Origin: a virus
Length of the DNA stretch: 35,322 bases
Virus record (IMG/VR): IMGVR_UViG_3300037234_000276
Span: 1 to 35,322 of that record
Strand: one strand, 5' to 3'
Shown here in pieces: positions 7,195 to 16,934 of the stretch. The translations under genes were made by a program, and so were the position numbers. Below the pieces are notes generated by a model. It saw only the letters and a program-made list of their open reading frames with translations. It did not search any database and had not been told where the DNA came from. Each line of letters begins with the position of its first letter. Within the stretch, counting starts at the first letter, position 1.

Positions 7195-9757
7195 ACTAAC
7201 GCTAGGTGAGATGATATGGCAAATTAAAGCCGATAGCACTGACTTCGATAAACAACTAACTAAATCCCAGAAGGGCATGTTGGCCTTTGGCCAGGGTGCT
7301 ACAGCTGCCGGTAAAAAACTATCGTTAGGTTTAACCCTTCCATTAGTTGCATTGGGTGGTATAGCCATTAAGAATGCAGCAGACTTTGAAACTCAACGAG
7401 TAGCATTCGGCACACTATTAAAAGATGTTGATAAAGGTAACAAGCTATTCAAAACTTTAAAAGAGTTTAGCGCTGAAACCCCACTGGCGTTGGGAGACAT
7501 AACCAAATCTAGTCAGAGACTATTAGCTGTTGGCATAGCAATGGATAAACAGGTTGAAGTATTAAGACAACTTGGCGATTTGGCTCTCGGTGATGCTCAA
7601 AAATTAGATACTTTAACTAACGCATATTCTAAATTGAAGACCAAGGGTCGTGCGAGTCTAGAAGAAATTAACATGTTTACTGAGGCTGGTATACCATTAA
7701 TGGATACATTAGCCGAAACTCTCGGGGTAACTACTGAAGAAACTTTCAAACTAATATCTGCCGGCAAAGTAGGCTTTCCAGAAGTACAAGCTGCATTGGA
7801 TAGTTTAACTGGGGCAGGTGGTACATTTAATAATGCAATGAAAAATGCTAGCGAAACAACAGCTGGTAAATTTTCAACTGCATTGGATAATGCAAAGATA
7901 GCCAGTGCAGAATTCGGTAAAATTCTATTACCTGTAGCATCCGATATATTAGATAGGATTACAGGCCTAGCTCAATCATTCGCCGAATTAGATGATAGTA
8001 CAAAACAAGTTATTATACGTATTGCACTACTAGCAGCATCAATTGGGCCACTACTTTTAATAGTTGGTAAATCAGTTAAGGCTTTTCAAGATGGTAAAAA
8101 GGCCATCACATTATTTAACTCTGCAATGGGTAAAGTTCCCACTAAGGCAAAACTGGCAGCAGGTGCCATTGGATTAGTAGTCATTGCTGTTGTTGCCCTT
8201 GCGAGTGCAATTAAAAAAGCAGAGATAGAAGATTTTAACAACCGTTTACGGTCATTGAGATTTGGCTTCGCTGGTCTCATAGATGATACTGAGGAGTTGG
8301 CCGAGTTCTATAAAGATGGCTTCGGATTAAAACAGATTAACGAGCTTACAAAAAAATATACATTAACACTTAAAGATTTAAGAGTACAGCTCGATAAAAA
8401 TAATCAGATTACTGACGTATGGGATGTTACTGTAGAAGGTCAGATTAAAAACCTTGAACGTGCCCAAAGATTATTAGATGAAAGTGTTACATCAAGTGAA
8501 GAACGAACTAAAGCAACAGATAACGAAGTAACAGAACTCTGGAAGCTAATCAGCGCTAGACGACTGCAATTATTTGACCAAGCACAAAACTTAAAATTAT
8601 CAGACCAGGAAGCCGAAAACTTCGTAAGACGGGATAAGGCTATACAAGATTTAACTGATAAGCTGACTGTACTAACTGATAAGAATATACAAGAAGGATT
8701 GGTCAGAGAGAATTTAATAGCGCAAAGAGAAAAATATGCAGAGGCTATAGAGTCTGAATTAAGATTATTCAAACAAATTGAAGATGGCCTGGATGTAATT
8801 GCCACGAAGGAAAAGTTCTTTGGTAGTGAAACTGACGCCAATGCTGAAAAACTAGAATTATTTAATTCACTTCTATTACAAGCAGCGAACGAAGGGCTTC
8901 CATTAACCAGTGATGCTGTAGAGTATTTACGAGAACAAATAGAACTGTTAAGTAAAGAAACTGCGAAAAGCATAACTACATTAGAAAAAATGAAGATTGC
9001 ATCTCAGATAATTGGAGCAGTTGGAGATATAGCTTCGAGCATCGCTACTGCTGTAGAAAATGCTAATCAAAGAGAAATAGACGCACTAGATAGAAAGATA
9101 GCTAAATACGAAGAAGTTAACGAGGCTGTAGATAATAACGCTCAGCACCAAATAGAAGCTTTACAAGGTGCGCTGGAAGTAGCAATAGTTGAAGGTCGAA
9201 AAGAAGAAGAAGAAAACATCCGAAGAGCATTAGCCGATCACCAAAGAGAGCAGGATAAACTAGCCCAAGAAAAGGCCTTCGCAAAAGAGCGTGAGAGACT
9301 AGAAAAAGAAGGAGCGAAAAGAGCCTACGCACTGAATTTAGTGGCATGGACTTTAGGCCTCTCGGTAATTGGTTTAAATACTGCCATCGCAGTTTCTGAA
9401 GCTTTGAGAGTCCCACCAGCTCCTAATTTTCCATTGGCTATAGCAACTGGATTCGTAGGTGCTGCACAGTTAGCGAGTGCAGTTGCTAATAAACCTAAAA
9501 AGCCACAGTTTGCTGAAGGTGTTTTTGCTATACCTAATGACACAGATGCATTCGTGCATGCCGGTGAAACTATTATTCCTAAAACATTTACTGAGAGCAT
9601 CAACGACGGTGAAGCTGCACTGGTAAATCCTAAAGCAGTTAATAATGGTGGTGATAGACCTATTAATATATATCTAGGTAATGAATTGATTTATAGTGGT
9701 ATTCATAAAGAAACACAAAACGGCAATATCTTAATTGATAAAGGATCCATAGTATGA
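7184..9757 (+). CDS. Tape measure protein
   Basis: At 857 residues this is the longest protein, as usual for the length ruler of a siphophage tail. It opens with the conserved tape-measure N-terminus (about residues 1-260: ADSTDFDKQL, FETQRVAFGTLLKD, INMFTEAGIPLMDTLAE). Hydrophobic segments lie near residues 45-62, 270-295, 320-342 and 715-740; a long coiled coil spans about 610-715. The family rule of roughly 0.15 nm per residue would give a tail near 130 nm. No lytic transglycosylase or peptidase domain is visible. The start overlaps the chaperone fusion's end and the stop overlaps the next start. Confidence 0.9.
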   Translation: MADKLTLGEMIWQIKADSTDFDKQLTKSQKGMLAFGQGATAAGKKLSLGLTLPLVALGGIAIKNAADFETQRVAFGTLLKDVDKGNKLFKTLKEFSAETPLALGDITKSSQRLLAVGIAMDKQVEVLRQLGDLALGDAQKLDTLTNAYSKLKTKGRASLEEINMFTEAGIPLMDTLAETLGVTTEETFKLISAGKVGFPEVQAALDSLTGAGGTFNNAMKNASETTAGKFSTALDNAKIASAEFGKILLPVASDILDRITGLAQSFAELDDSTKQVIIRIALLAASIGPLLLIVGKSVKAFQDGKKAITLFNSAMGKVPTKAKLAAGAIGLVVIAVVALASAIKKAEIEDFNNRLRSLRFGFAGLIDDTEELAEFYKDGFGLKQINELTKKYTLTLKDLRVQLDKNNQITDVWDVTVEGQIKNLERAQRLLDESVTSSEERTKATDNEVTELWKLISARRLQLFDQAQNLKLSDQEAENFVRRDKAIQDLTDKLTVLTDKNIQEGLVRENLIAQREKYAEAIESELRLFKQIEDGLDVIATKEKFFGSETDANAEKLELFNSLLLQAANEGLPLTSDAVEYLREQIELLSKETAKSITTLEKMKIASQIIGAVGDIASSIATAVENANQREIDALDRKIAKYEEVNEAVDNNAQHQIEALQGALEVAIVEGRKEEEENIRRALADHQREQDKLAQEKAFAKERERLEKEGAKRAYALNLVAWTLGLSVIGLNTAIAVSEALRVPPAPNFPLAIATGFVGAAQLASAVANKPKKPQFAEGVFAIPNDTDAFVHAGETIIPKTFTESINDGEAALVNPKAVNNGGDRPINIYLGNELIYSGIHKETQNGNILIDKGSIV

Positions 9758-10476
9758 AAATAACAAAATATAATCAGTTGCTAGACTCTGACATTATAAT
9801 TACTGTAGAGAATGAAACGACCTCATATCCTAAAGAGAACATGACTAGTGAGGCACTCGTTGAAGCAACTTCGATTGATGATTACGTTGAGATATACAAG
9901 CAAGCCTTTGGTTCAGCAGTTGATAGTAGTATCATAGTAAAAGTTAGTGACTCAATAACCTCTATTCGGGTACAGGGTAATACTACTGGCTCTTGGACTA
10001 GTACCCCATATGATGAAACTATAACAACTAAATACGATGGTTATTTTATAATACCATTGCCTAATGGATTTGGTTATCAATATTGGAAAATTACAGCAGT
10101 AGGTTCCGGCGACATGTTTTTTAATTGGCTTTACTTCGGGGCCAATATAGTTTTCCCAGACCTGAACATAGGTAGCTTCCCTGAGATTGTAAAAGAGAAT
10201 ATAACAAATGAGACTAGTGGTGGTCAGGTTTACACTACTGCTGGCGTTGCTCATTATGAACAGGAAATAGGATTTTCCAACATATTAAAAACAGATTATC
10301 AAGTATTTGAAGATTGGTATATAAGTATAGCATCAAGCTATAACCAACTATTTTATCAATATGACGAAAGGTTAGACGAGTATAAACCATACTATTGTAG
10401 TGTGTTAGAACTTCAACCGACAGCGCGGAGTAAAGACTACTACGACTTTAAAATTATTATAAGAGAGGCAAAATAG
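9754..10476 (+). CDS. Putative distal tail protein
   Basis: A 240-residue protein starting in an ATGA overlap with the tape measure gene, where the distal tail protein usually lies. It is beta-rich and aromatic (SITSIRVQGNTTGSW, GYQYWKITAVGSGDMFFNW), and this middle part looks like a jelly-roll carbohydrate-binding or discoidin-like fold. The C-terminus (ARSKDYYDFKIIIREAK) resembles the closing strand of tail-tip ring proteins. Position is the main support. Confidence 0.55.
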   Translation: MKITKYNQLLDSDIIITVENETTSYPKENMTSEALVEATSIDDYVEIYKQAFGSAVDSSIIVKVSDSITSIRVQGNTTGSWTSTPYDETITTKYDGYFIIPLPNGFGYQYWKITAVGSGDMFFNWLYFGANIVFPDLNIGSFPEIVKENITNETSGGQVYTTAGVAHYEQEIGFSNILKTDYQVFEDWYISIASSYNQLFYQYDERLDEYKPYYCSVLELQPTARSKDYYDFKIIIREAK

Positions 10477-10477
10477 A

Positions 10478-11302
10478 ATGGCTGCAGATATCATACGAGT
10501 AGATTATACAGACGAAACAGCAACACTTGAGGCAATGGCAAAAATGCCAATGAACTTGGATAAACACACTTGGCCAGTAGCTGACCCAGAGGCAGTATTG
10601 GTTGCAGGCTTAACAGAAGAGATAGGTGGAGCTTTATATATTGTAGATGGTGGCAATGTAACCCCAAGCAATTTGGGTGCGTCAGCTAGCCAATACTTAA
10701 TGCTTACTGAAGATGGGGATGGCACAGCATCAGTAGAGTGGGATACTGTAGAACCTACTTGGGACAGTAATAAACTAGGTTTTTATATAGGCACATCCAA
10801 AGCTATTGGAATGATTAGAGCTGATGCAGTTATTTGGTATTGGACCAGATATATTAATGTACCGACAATGTTTCTAACACAATTAAGAGCTTACAATACC
10901 ACCGTTACTAATAATTTTAGAGTTGATGGCCTAACTGCACTCAATGGCGTAACTAGTATAACCGATGTATGTAATGTATATGATGATTTAAACGTAATAG
11001 GTGGAACCATAACAACTAACGAGTATGTTGATGGGGCAAGGCTTTCAAATGGTCAACAGCAAAAAACAGCTGGAATTCTAACCTACGTAAGGGGTGTATT
11101 AAATAATCAATTAATAACTGTACCGTGCCGAGGCATGCTTAAAGACACACATGGTGCAACTGTGCTCTTTATGATTACAGATGTAGAATTATTGTCATCA
11201 TCGGTAAAGTTTTATTTAATCAATATGGCTACCGCAGCACAATCTTCATATACAATTGATGATGTCGGCGATGCTGATGAAGTTGTAACATTTAGTATTT
11301 AA
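10478..11302 (+). CDS. Tail tip or fibre protein
   Basis: A 274-residue protein in the tail-tip cluster, one base after the previous stop. The N-terminal 70 residues are acidic; residues about 125-185 hold short repeated strands (LRAYNTTVTNNFRVDGL, VCNVYDDLNVIGGTITT) that look like a beta-helix or trimeric fibre shaft. The C-terminal part (TYVRGVLNNQLITVPCRGML) may be a knob. The exact role in host contact is not shown by sequence. Confidence 0.5.
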   Translation: MAADIIRVDYTDETATLEAMAKMPMNLDKHTWPVADPEAVLVAGLTEEIGGALYIVDGGNVTPSNLGASASQYLMLTEDGDGTASVEWDTVEPTWDSNKLGFYIGTSKAIGMIRADAVIWYWTRYINVPTMFLTQLRAYNTTVTNNFRVDGLTALNGVTSITDVCNVYDDLNVIGGTITTNEYVDGARLSNGQQQKTAGILTYVRGVLNNQLITVPCRGMLKDTHGATVLFMITDVELLSSSVKFYLINMATAAQSSYTIDDVGDADEVVTFSI

Positions 11303-11309
11303 GGCAACC

Positions 11310-13253
11310 ATGAACGATAATAAAGAATATCTTATTTTAGCTGAAATTGATGACCCAATTCTGCACAGACGGATGTTTCCGTATTATTCATTTGTATATA
11401 TGGCTCAATTAGATAATGACTATACTGGTTTAATAAGTCCGGAGTTCCACCCAGAATTGATAGGACTAAAAACTGATTTAAGTGTTAATAGCGTTTCAAT
11501 AGCCAGCATCATATATGCTAGCGTGTCGAGCTTAAGTGAGGTTATAAGCATAGATACTTCATATTTCTACGATGCAACGAATAGAGTATTATATATCCAT
11601 TACAAAGATGATAAAACCCCTCACCACTTTACAGATGCCGAACATAAGATAAATCTAGTTAATGGATTCTATAAAACCAATAAGGATAAGTTCAGTGGTA
11701 GTATTAATGGTCAGCAGTATTATCCTAGATTAAAAGGCACAGGGAAAATAACTGACAAAAAAGATAACTTATTTTATGGTAAACAAAACTATATAAGTAA
11801 CACAATTGATATAAATAACGAAGACTTTAGGTTCGTAAACTACAATATAGGTAGAGATGTAACTGAAAAAAAATACGGTGGCCTAGCTAAGATAAAAGTT
11901 TTTACCGGTGATGATATTGATAGTATAAACTATACTACAGATTTTGCCACAATTTATCAAGGTAGAATTGACAAAATTTCAGAAGGTAAAACTCTGAGTT
12001 TGGGTTTAACAGATTTAAGAAAGCAGTACGATAAAACTTCTCCAAGTACAACCTTCGATTTAAGTGGCAACGGCTACAATGTTAGTGGTCTATCTGAAGA
12101 CCCGATTAATGCTCAGGTTTGGGGTTATTGCTACGGCGTTCCAACAACTTGTTTAAATAGCGATGGAGACATAGAGCCTGGACCAACCCCACCTCGAATA
12201 TCCAATTATGAGTTTTTAGTATGTTCTAATCATAGGACAATTGCAGTAGATGCTATAGATAAAGTATATATAAACGGAACACTACAAACTACATTATCAA
12301 AAAGTGAAGGTGGCGAACTTGAAATAGAAGAAATAGACAACGGTTATAAAGTCACTATAGACATTGATTATTTTGAAAGTGTTAATGATTCCGGTACTTT
12401 ATCATATGTCGGCATGGATAAGTTAACGCTAGACATGACTGGGTATGTTTTTGGAGATGGTTACGATTATAAAAAAGGTCTATACATTGCGAACGCAATA
12501 CTAAATGATAACTATGATATAGAATTAACGAGTACGTTTTATGATGATGTGGCAGATTATTTGTTGCAAGCTGATGACAGTTATCAGCTGGGGTATTACC
12601 TTGCTGAACCAAAAGAGGTTTATAAACAATTAGAAGATTTGTCTATATCTATGATGGGCGCTTTAATTATAACCCCAGATTTGAAATTGAAGTGGACAAC
12701 TGACGACCAAATAGAAACAGATATAGAAATACCAATTCATAAGCAGCTGGGCAGTGATTACGTACCAAACATAATACAAGACCCATCAGAAGTACTTGCA
12801 ACATTACGAGTGGGATATTTAAAAAGATGGGGTACAAAATCATACGAATACATTTTAGATGATTCTAACAAAGCCGACGCCCTGACTAATTTTAATAGTA
12901 GGAAATCAAAGGATTTTAACACGCTAATAACTTTGGATACTGATGTATTGAACTATATAACACGTTTGAAAGTGTACACTGATGAAAGTAAAGACACAGT
13001 TAAAATGACAACATTACTGACTGAAGAAACTTTATCAATGACCGCTGGCGACTATTTCGTTTCGTATGTTGACCTACCAAATAAAAATATATTAGGTCGT
13101 ACATTACAACAGGTTCAAAGTGTTACTTTCGATTATGAGAGTTTTACAGTTGACCTAGTTGGCCGTATAATGTTTATTGGCGATGAATTACTATTGGCAG
13201 ATGAAACTGGCAGAGTGATAACAGATGAAAACGGCAGTTTTATAGCCGTATAA
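11310..13253 (+). CDS. Large tail-tip / baseplate protein
   Basis: A 647-residue, beta-rich, Asp/Tyr-rich protein, second largest in the tail cluster and placed where hub or tail-tip proteins lie. Residues about 150-245 (DINNEDFRFVNYNIGRDV, then KIKVFTGDDI) and 430-560 (PKEVYKQLEDLSISMMGALI, DPSEVLATLRVGYLKRWG) resemble phage tail proteins that arrange a ring at the tip. The C-terminal DETGRVITDENGSFIAV is typical of tail-tip chains. I see no lysozyme or peptidase motif. Hub versus adapter cannot be told apart from sequence alone. Confidence 0.6.
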   Translation: MNDNKEYLILAEIDDPILHRRMFPYYSFVYMAQLDNDYTGLISPEFHPELIGLKTDLSVNSVSIASIIYASVSSLSEVISIDTSYFYDATNRVLYIHYKDDKTPHHFTDAEHKINLVNGFYKTNKDKFSGSINGQQYYPRLKGTGKITDKKDNLFYGKQNYISNTIDINNEDFRFVNYNIGRDVTEKKYGGLAKIKVFTGDDIDSINYTTDFATIYQGRIDKISEGKTLSLGLTDLRKQYDKTSPSTTFDLSGNGYNVSGLSEDPINAQVWGYCYGVPTTCLNSDGDIEPGPTPPRISNYEFLVCSNHRTIAVDAIDKVYINGTLQTTLSKSEGGELEIEEIDNGYKVTIDIDYFESVNDSGTLSYVGMDKLTLDMTGYVFGDGYDYKKGLYIANAILNDNYDIELTSTFYDDVADYLLQADDSYQLGYYLAEPKEVYKQLEDLSISMMGALIITPDLKLKWTTDDQIETDIEIPIHKQLGSDYVPNIIQDPSEVLATLRVGYLKRWGTKSYEYILDDSNKADALTNFNSRKSKDFNTLITLDTDVLNYITRLKVYTDESKDTVKMTTLLTEETLSMTAGDYFVSYVDLPNKNILGRTLQQVQSVTFDYESFTVDLVGRIMFIGDELLLADETGRVITDENGSFIAV

Positions 13254-13263
13254 GGATAACAAC

Positions 13264-14094
13264 ATGAGTAGTATAATTAAAGAAAACGAAATCCCGGTGG
13301 TCGAAACCCTAGCCGATGCTGACCTTATAAGGACAGTATTATCAACTGGAGAGAGTAAAGAGATAACACTCGAAGATTTTAAGGCGGTTGCAATACCAGA
13401 CCCTTCAGAAGTGACTCTGGACCTAGATGGTGCAACAACTATAGATTTAGCTCTATATAATAGAAATTCAAGTTTCAAGTTGACTGTAACATCAGATTCA
13501 ACTTTTGTATTTTCAAATATGGTAGCTGGACAATTGGGAAGTGTTACCATAGTTGATGATGGATTATCTTCTTATGGGTGGACCGTCTCATATAGTGGAG
13601 ATTATAGAGGAACTGAGATAGTAGGACATACTGGCCCGTCAGTTAATACTTATAGATTCCAAATGTCTTCAACTGGTACAGCTGATGCTGTCGAGCCTAC
13701 TTTTGATACAAAATCTAGTGCATTGATACCAATAGCATTTAACATGAATAGTGGTGGCGCATTAGTTACTACTACTCCTGGTAACTTCTTATTCAAAGTT
13801 GTTAATGGGTGGACATATGTATATTATGGAACAAAACTAAATATTGTGGAAATGTGGGCCACTGCAGAAGTAGCAGACAGCGGTGCAACTCAAGCGAATA
13901 TATATCCAATAATTGCCCTTAAGACTTTGGGGGGTGTAGATTTAAGTGCTACAGATAATACATTTGCCCAAGGTACTATCGCTGGCGATGTTACATCTAT
14001 TGGTAATGGTGAATATATAGATTTTTGGTTCACAGAAGGTTCAAATGGTACTACTGAGAATGTTACTTTTATACTAGTTTGTAGGGAGTTTTAA
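13264..14094 (+). CDS. Putative tail fibre / receptor-binding protein
   Basis: A 276-residue protein with strong RBS (AAGGATAACAAC). It is Thr/Ser/Gly-rich and almost all strand. The first 45 residues (ETLADADLIRTVLSTGESKE, LEDFK) are the short N-terminal anchor I associate with phage tail fibres. The rest could be a trimeric jelly-roll head. It sits between the large tail-tip protein and a LamG-like protein. Confidence 0.5.
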   Translation: MSSIIKENEIPVVETLADADLIRTVLSTGESKEITLEDFKAVAIPDPSEVTLDLDGATTIDLALYNRNSSFKLTVTSDSTFVFSNMVAGQLGSVTIVDDGLSSYGWTVSYSGDYRGTEIVGHTGPSVNTYRFQMSSTGTADAVEPTFDTKSSALIPIAFNMNSGGALVTTTPGNFLFKVVNGWTYVYYGTKLNIVEMWATAEVADSGATQANIYPIIALKTLGGVDLSATDNTFAQGTIAGDVTSIGNGEYIDFWFTEGSNGTTENVTFILVCREF

Positions 14095-14095
14095 A

Positions 14096-14596
14096 ATGAA
14101 GATTGAAAAGATTGAAATAAACAAAGATGGCGATTATAAGCTGAGGAAAGATGGCAAGCTCATAAAATGCAAAGGTATATTGGAAATATACTCAGTTGGC
14201 GAAGATTTGTCCGATAGATTAAATCATAACATCATTGCTCTATTAGAAAGTAAAGAGTATGTTTTAAAAGAGTTTGTAGAATATATTGAAACAGTTGAAC
14301 AAGTCAAAAATAAGAAGGTTGCAAAACTACAAATAGAACGAGATGCAACGTTAGAGTATAACGGCGATAGTATAGACGTAGCTGACATACTGAGATTTAT
14401 ACCATTGATGTTGCTATCAGATGAAAAGATAATATCTAAACTACCAATAGAAACAGAGAGTGGTGTTATGATAGAAAACATCGGAATGCTAAAAGGTATT
14501 TGCGAACTATATGTAGACCATACCCTGGATAAATCTAAAAAGATAATTGATACTAAAAAAGCAACAACAATAGAAGAGGTTGAGAATATAACATGA
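14096..14596 (+). CDS. Hypothetical tail-region protein, 166 aa
   Basis: A charged, helix-rich 166-residue protein between two candidate adhesins. The N-terminus (IEINKDGDYKLRKDGKLIK) is strand-like; residues 60-165 are mainly helices with many Lys and Glu. It ends in an ATGA overlap with the LamG-like gene, so the two are likely co-translated, and it could act as a fibre chaperone. That is inference from position only; I do not recognise the family. Confidence 0.5.
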   Translation: MKIEKIEINKDGDYKLRKDGKLIKCKGILEIYSVGEDLSDRLNHNIIALLESKEYVLKEFVEYIETVEQVKNKKVAKLQIERDATLEYNGDSIDVADILRFIPLMLLSDEKIISKLPIETESGVMIENIGMLKGICELYVDHTLDKSKKIIDTKKATTIEEVENIT

Positions 14597-15288
14597 TATT
14601 ATTGGCCTCCAATATAAATCCTTTCCCATTTGTTAAAACAATTGGACTACCATCGCCAATACTAGAGTATACTTTTGATAGTGATGATTTTACAGATACA
14701 TCTGGATTCGGTCATACGGGTTATGGAGAAGGTACACCAACATTTGTAGCTGGCAAGGGTTCAGTTGGTAGAGCTGTCAATCTAAACGGTACCAGTCAAT
14801 GGTTTGGTATGCCATCCGATCCACAATGGGACGAGTTAAACGGCAAAGATTTTTCACTGGCTATGTGGGTTAAAATACCTGTTAAGAATTGGACTGCTAA
14901 TATAACTCAGATTATTGGTACACTAACAATGGATACAACAGTTCCTGCATATTGGTGGGGAGTAACAACCCAAAGTACTTTAAGTACAATACTTCCTTAT
15001 ATTAGTGCTACAACTGGTGAAATCCAACCAGCGGGAATTGGGGATATTGTTTCTGCAAACTACAAACTATTAATAATGACAAAAGTTGGTGCAACCTACC
15101 AGGTTTATTTAGATAATGTTGCGGGTGCAACAGGAACTCTTTCACCTGACGGAAATGTGGATAATATTTATTCCGTCATTGTCGGGGGTTTTTATGCTCG
15201 ACATGTAGCAATGCAAGTTGACAGCGTAAGGTTTTACGATTTTGGGCTGTCTACTGAAGAGAGACAAGCAATACAAGATTTAACTTAA
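14593..15288 (+). CDS. LamG-like (concanavalin-type) adhesin
   Basis: A 231-residue protein whose residues about 18-230 form a LamG/concanavalin-like jelly roll. The signature is clear: LEYTFDSDDFTDTSGFGHTG, then GKGSVGRAVNLNGTSQW, then FSLAMWVKIP, and the closing VDSVRFYDFGLSTEERQAI. Such domains bind glycans; at the end of a tail cluster it is a likely receptor-binding or auxiliary adhesin. The domain is seen; the ligand is unknown. Confidence 0.8.
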   Translation: MILLASNINPFPFVKTIGLPSPILEYTFDSDDFTDTSGFGHTGYGEGTPTFVAGKGSVGRAVNLNGTSQWFGMPSDPQWDELNGKDFSLAMWVKIPVKNWTANITQIIGTLTMDTTVPAYWWGVTTQSTLSTILPYISATTGEIQPAGIGDIVSANYKLLIMTKVGATYQVYLDNVAGATGTLSPDGNVDNIYSVIVGGFYARHVAMQVDSVRFYDFGLSTEERQAIQDLT

Positions 15289-15300
15289 AAGGATTGAACA

Positions 15301-15645
15301 ATGGATTGGCCCACATCACTATTAATACTTGGAGGAGTAGTTTCACTATCTACATTGGTTCTGAAACTTGCACCAAGTAAAAGTAAGAACTCTAACGTGT
15401 TACCACATGTAGCGCCCTGTAAGAATATGGAAGCGCTGGAGATAACAATAAAAGAAATGAAAGAAGATAACAAAGATATGGATAAAAGGTTGGATCTGCA
15501 TAATACAGATATTCAACTATTGAAGTCTAATAATAACAATATGAATACTATGTTAAAAGATAGCAAAGATAATATTAATCAGTTATTTCAAAAGTTAGAT
15601 GAAATAAAGGACATATTAATTCAGAAGTTTACCATACCTAAATAA
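15301..15645 (+). CDS. Membrane-anchored coiled-coil protein, possible lysis protein
   Basis: A 114-residue protein with one N-terminal membrane segment (about residues 5-22: TSLLILGGVVSLSTLVL), a Lys/Ser linker, and a coiled coil (about residues 43-108) with no break. AAAGGATTGAACA precedes the start. Location after the tail genes and before the patatin gene suits a lysis role. The layout resembles an inner-membrane spanin or an XhlA-type accessory with domains in reverse order. No pore-forming second membrane segment is seen, so holin is less likely. Confidence 0.55.
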   Translation: MDWPTSLLILGGVVSLSTLVLKLAPSKSKNSNVLPHVAPCKNMEALEITIKEMKEDNKDMDKRLDLHNTDIQLLKSNNNNMNTMLKDSKDNINQLFQKLDEIKDILIQKFTIPK

Positions 15646-15674
15646 ATAATATATTATAATCAAGGGATTAGAAA

Positions 15675-16643
15675 ATGAAAAGAAAGTTAAGTAGTAAACA
15701 GATGGGTCAGTTGTTCAATCTTGCAATGCGAGGTGGGGCAGCTCATGGTTTGGCATATTCCAAACTAATCAAAGAGATAGACATAAAAGATATTAAATTA
15801 TATAAACTATCCGGAACCTCAGCAGGGGCTTTGTTTGGCTCTCTGATAGCCTGTGGTTACTCCTACAAAGAGATTAAAACAATATTGAAGAAACTACCAT
15901 ACGATCGTATAATGAGGTGGGAGAGGGATGTGGAGCTCGAAAAAGGCCATTACTTTAGTAGATTCTTTAAAGCTCTTGCTGTTTTATTTTTCTCAAAAAC
16001 ATTCCTATTTAGTAAAATGAAAAAGATGCTCGAAGACAATCTATCATGGGAAAAGGTAAACAAAGCTGGTAGAGTTAAAGAGTTGTGGATATGTACTATA
16101 GATAAAGACATGTTAGCATCTCAGTTCGGCTTTGCGAGTAAATCTAGTATAATAGATATGATTGTGGCAATGAAGAAAAAGAAGGGATTCAAGAAAATGA
16201 GTAAAACTATTAAGCCAATATGGTTTAGCCAAAGTGGTACTTATAAATACGATGCTGAGTCTGATTCTTTGATTAAGATATCCAGCAGTAAGCCAGAATT
16301 ATGGAAGTGTGTATTCAGTTCATTTGCGAATCAGGCATTCAAAGACATTGATAATGAAATACCAATACGAGGTGGTTATTATAGATTCACTGCATTAGAT
16401 GGTGGGGTTGTTGATAATCATGCAGTTACCTGCCAGGATGCTGGCTCATTTATATCTATATCATGTTCCAGTGGTAAATCTAGTGGACTAAGTGATTGGT
16501 ATAGGAAGAAACGAAAAAGCATTAAGAATTATTATCTAAGAACAGAGACTGACCCCGAGAAAGTTGCATTCCTATCATTTTACAATAAACTTGTAAATGT
16601 AGAGTTCGGCCCCAATGTTAAAGCGTCTAATATATTCAAATAA
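15675..16643 (+). CDS. Patatin-like phospholipase
   Basis: A 322-residue protein with every hallmark of the patatin family. Residues 20-25 are GGAAHG (oxyanion loop), residues 47-51 are GTSAG with Ser49 as nucleophile, and residues 242-244 are DGG with Asp242 completing the Ser-Asp dyad. A hydrophobic patch at about 98-113 (FKALAVLFFSKTFLF) may touch membrane. The family hydrolyses acyl chains of phospholipids. There is no signal peptide, so it would act from the cytoplasm or be released by membrane damage. In a lysis-position gene this could attack host membrane lipids. His24 replaces the usual Lys/Arg of the loop. Confidence 0.85.
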   Translation: MKRKLSSKQMGQLFNLAMRGGAAHGLAYSKLIKEIDIKDIKLYKLSGTSAGALFGSLIACGYSYKEIKTILKKLPYDRIMRWERDVELEKGHYFSRFFKALAVLFFSKTFLFSKMKKMLEDNLSWEKVNKAGRVKELWICTIDKDMLASQFGFASKSSIIDMIVAMKKKKGFKKMSKTIKPIWFSQSGTYKYDAESDSLIKISSSKPELWKCVFSSFANQAFKDIDNEIPIRGGYYRFTALDGGVVDNHAVTCQDAGSFISISCSSGKSSGLSDWYRKKRKSIKNYYLRTETDPEKVAFLSFYNKLVNVEFGPNVKASNIFK

Positions 16644-16649
16644 TTCACA

Positions 16650-16934
16650 ATGATTACTGATGTAGTTCTACAGTTTATGGGTGAAAAGCTCAATCTGATG
16701 ATGATTGAGTTGGCCCAGATAGAGAGTCAGAACATGATTAGTGGTTCGATTCAGGACTATAGCGAAGTAGAACTAATAGAGATTACATTACGAGAGATAG
16801 ATTTGGGTAATATTAAATCTATTCATATGAGTAAAAAAGAAGCTAAGAAATGTTTAGACATACTCCAAACAATGCGAACTGATGATGAAAATAATAATCA
16901 GGTACTAGAGTTTTTAAGAATATCCAATAATTAA
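16650..16934 (+). CDS. Hypothetical protein, last gene of the rightward arm
   Basis: A 94-residue acidic, helical protein, six bases after the patatin gene. Upstream of its ATG there is no clear Shine-Dalgarno site, so it may depend on coupling with the gene before. No membrane segment or domain is visible. Its stop codon (16932-16934) directly abuts the stop of the convergent gene on the other strand. Role unknown; an accessory of the lipase is possible by position. Confidence 0.55.
   Translation: MITDVVLQFMGEKLNLMMIELAQIESQNMISGSIQDYSEVELIEITLREIDLGNIKSIHMSKKEAKKCLDILQTMRTDDENNNQVLEFLRISNN

Noticed and set aside
8440-8973. Long antisense open frame in the tape measure gene
   Set aside because: Ser-rich mirror of a Glu/Lys/Ala-rich helical coding region; no start site, no domain.
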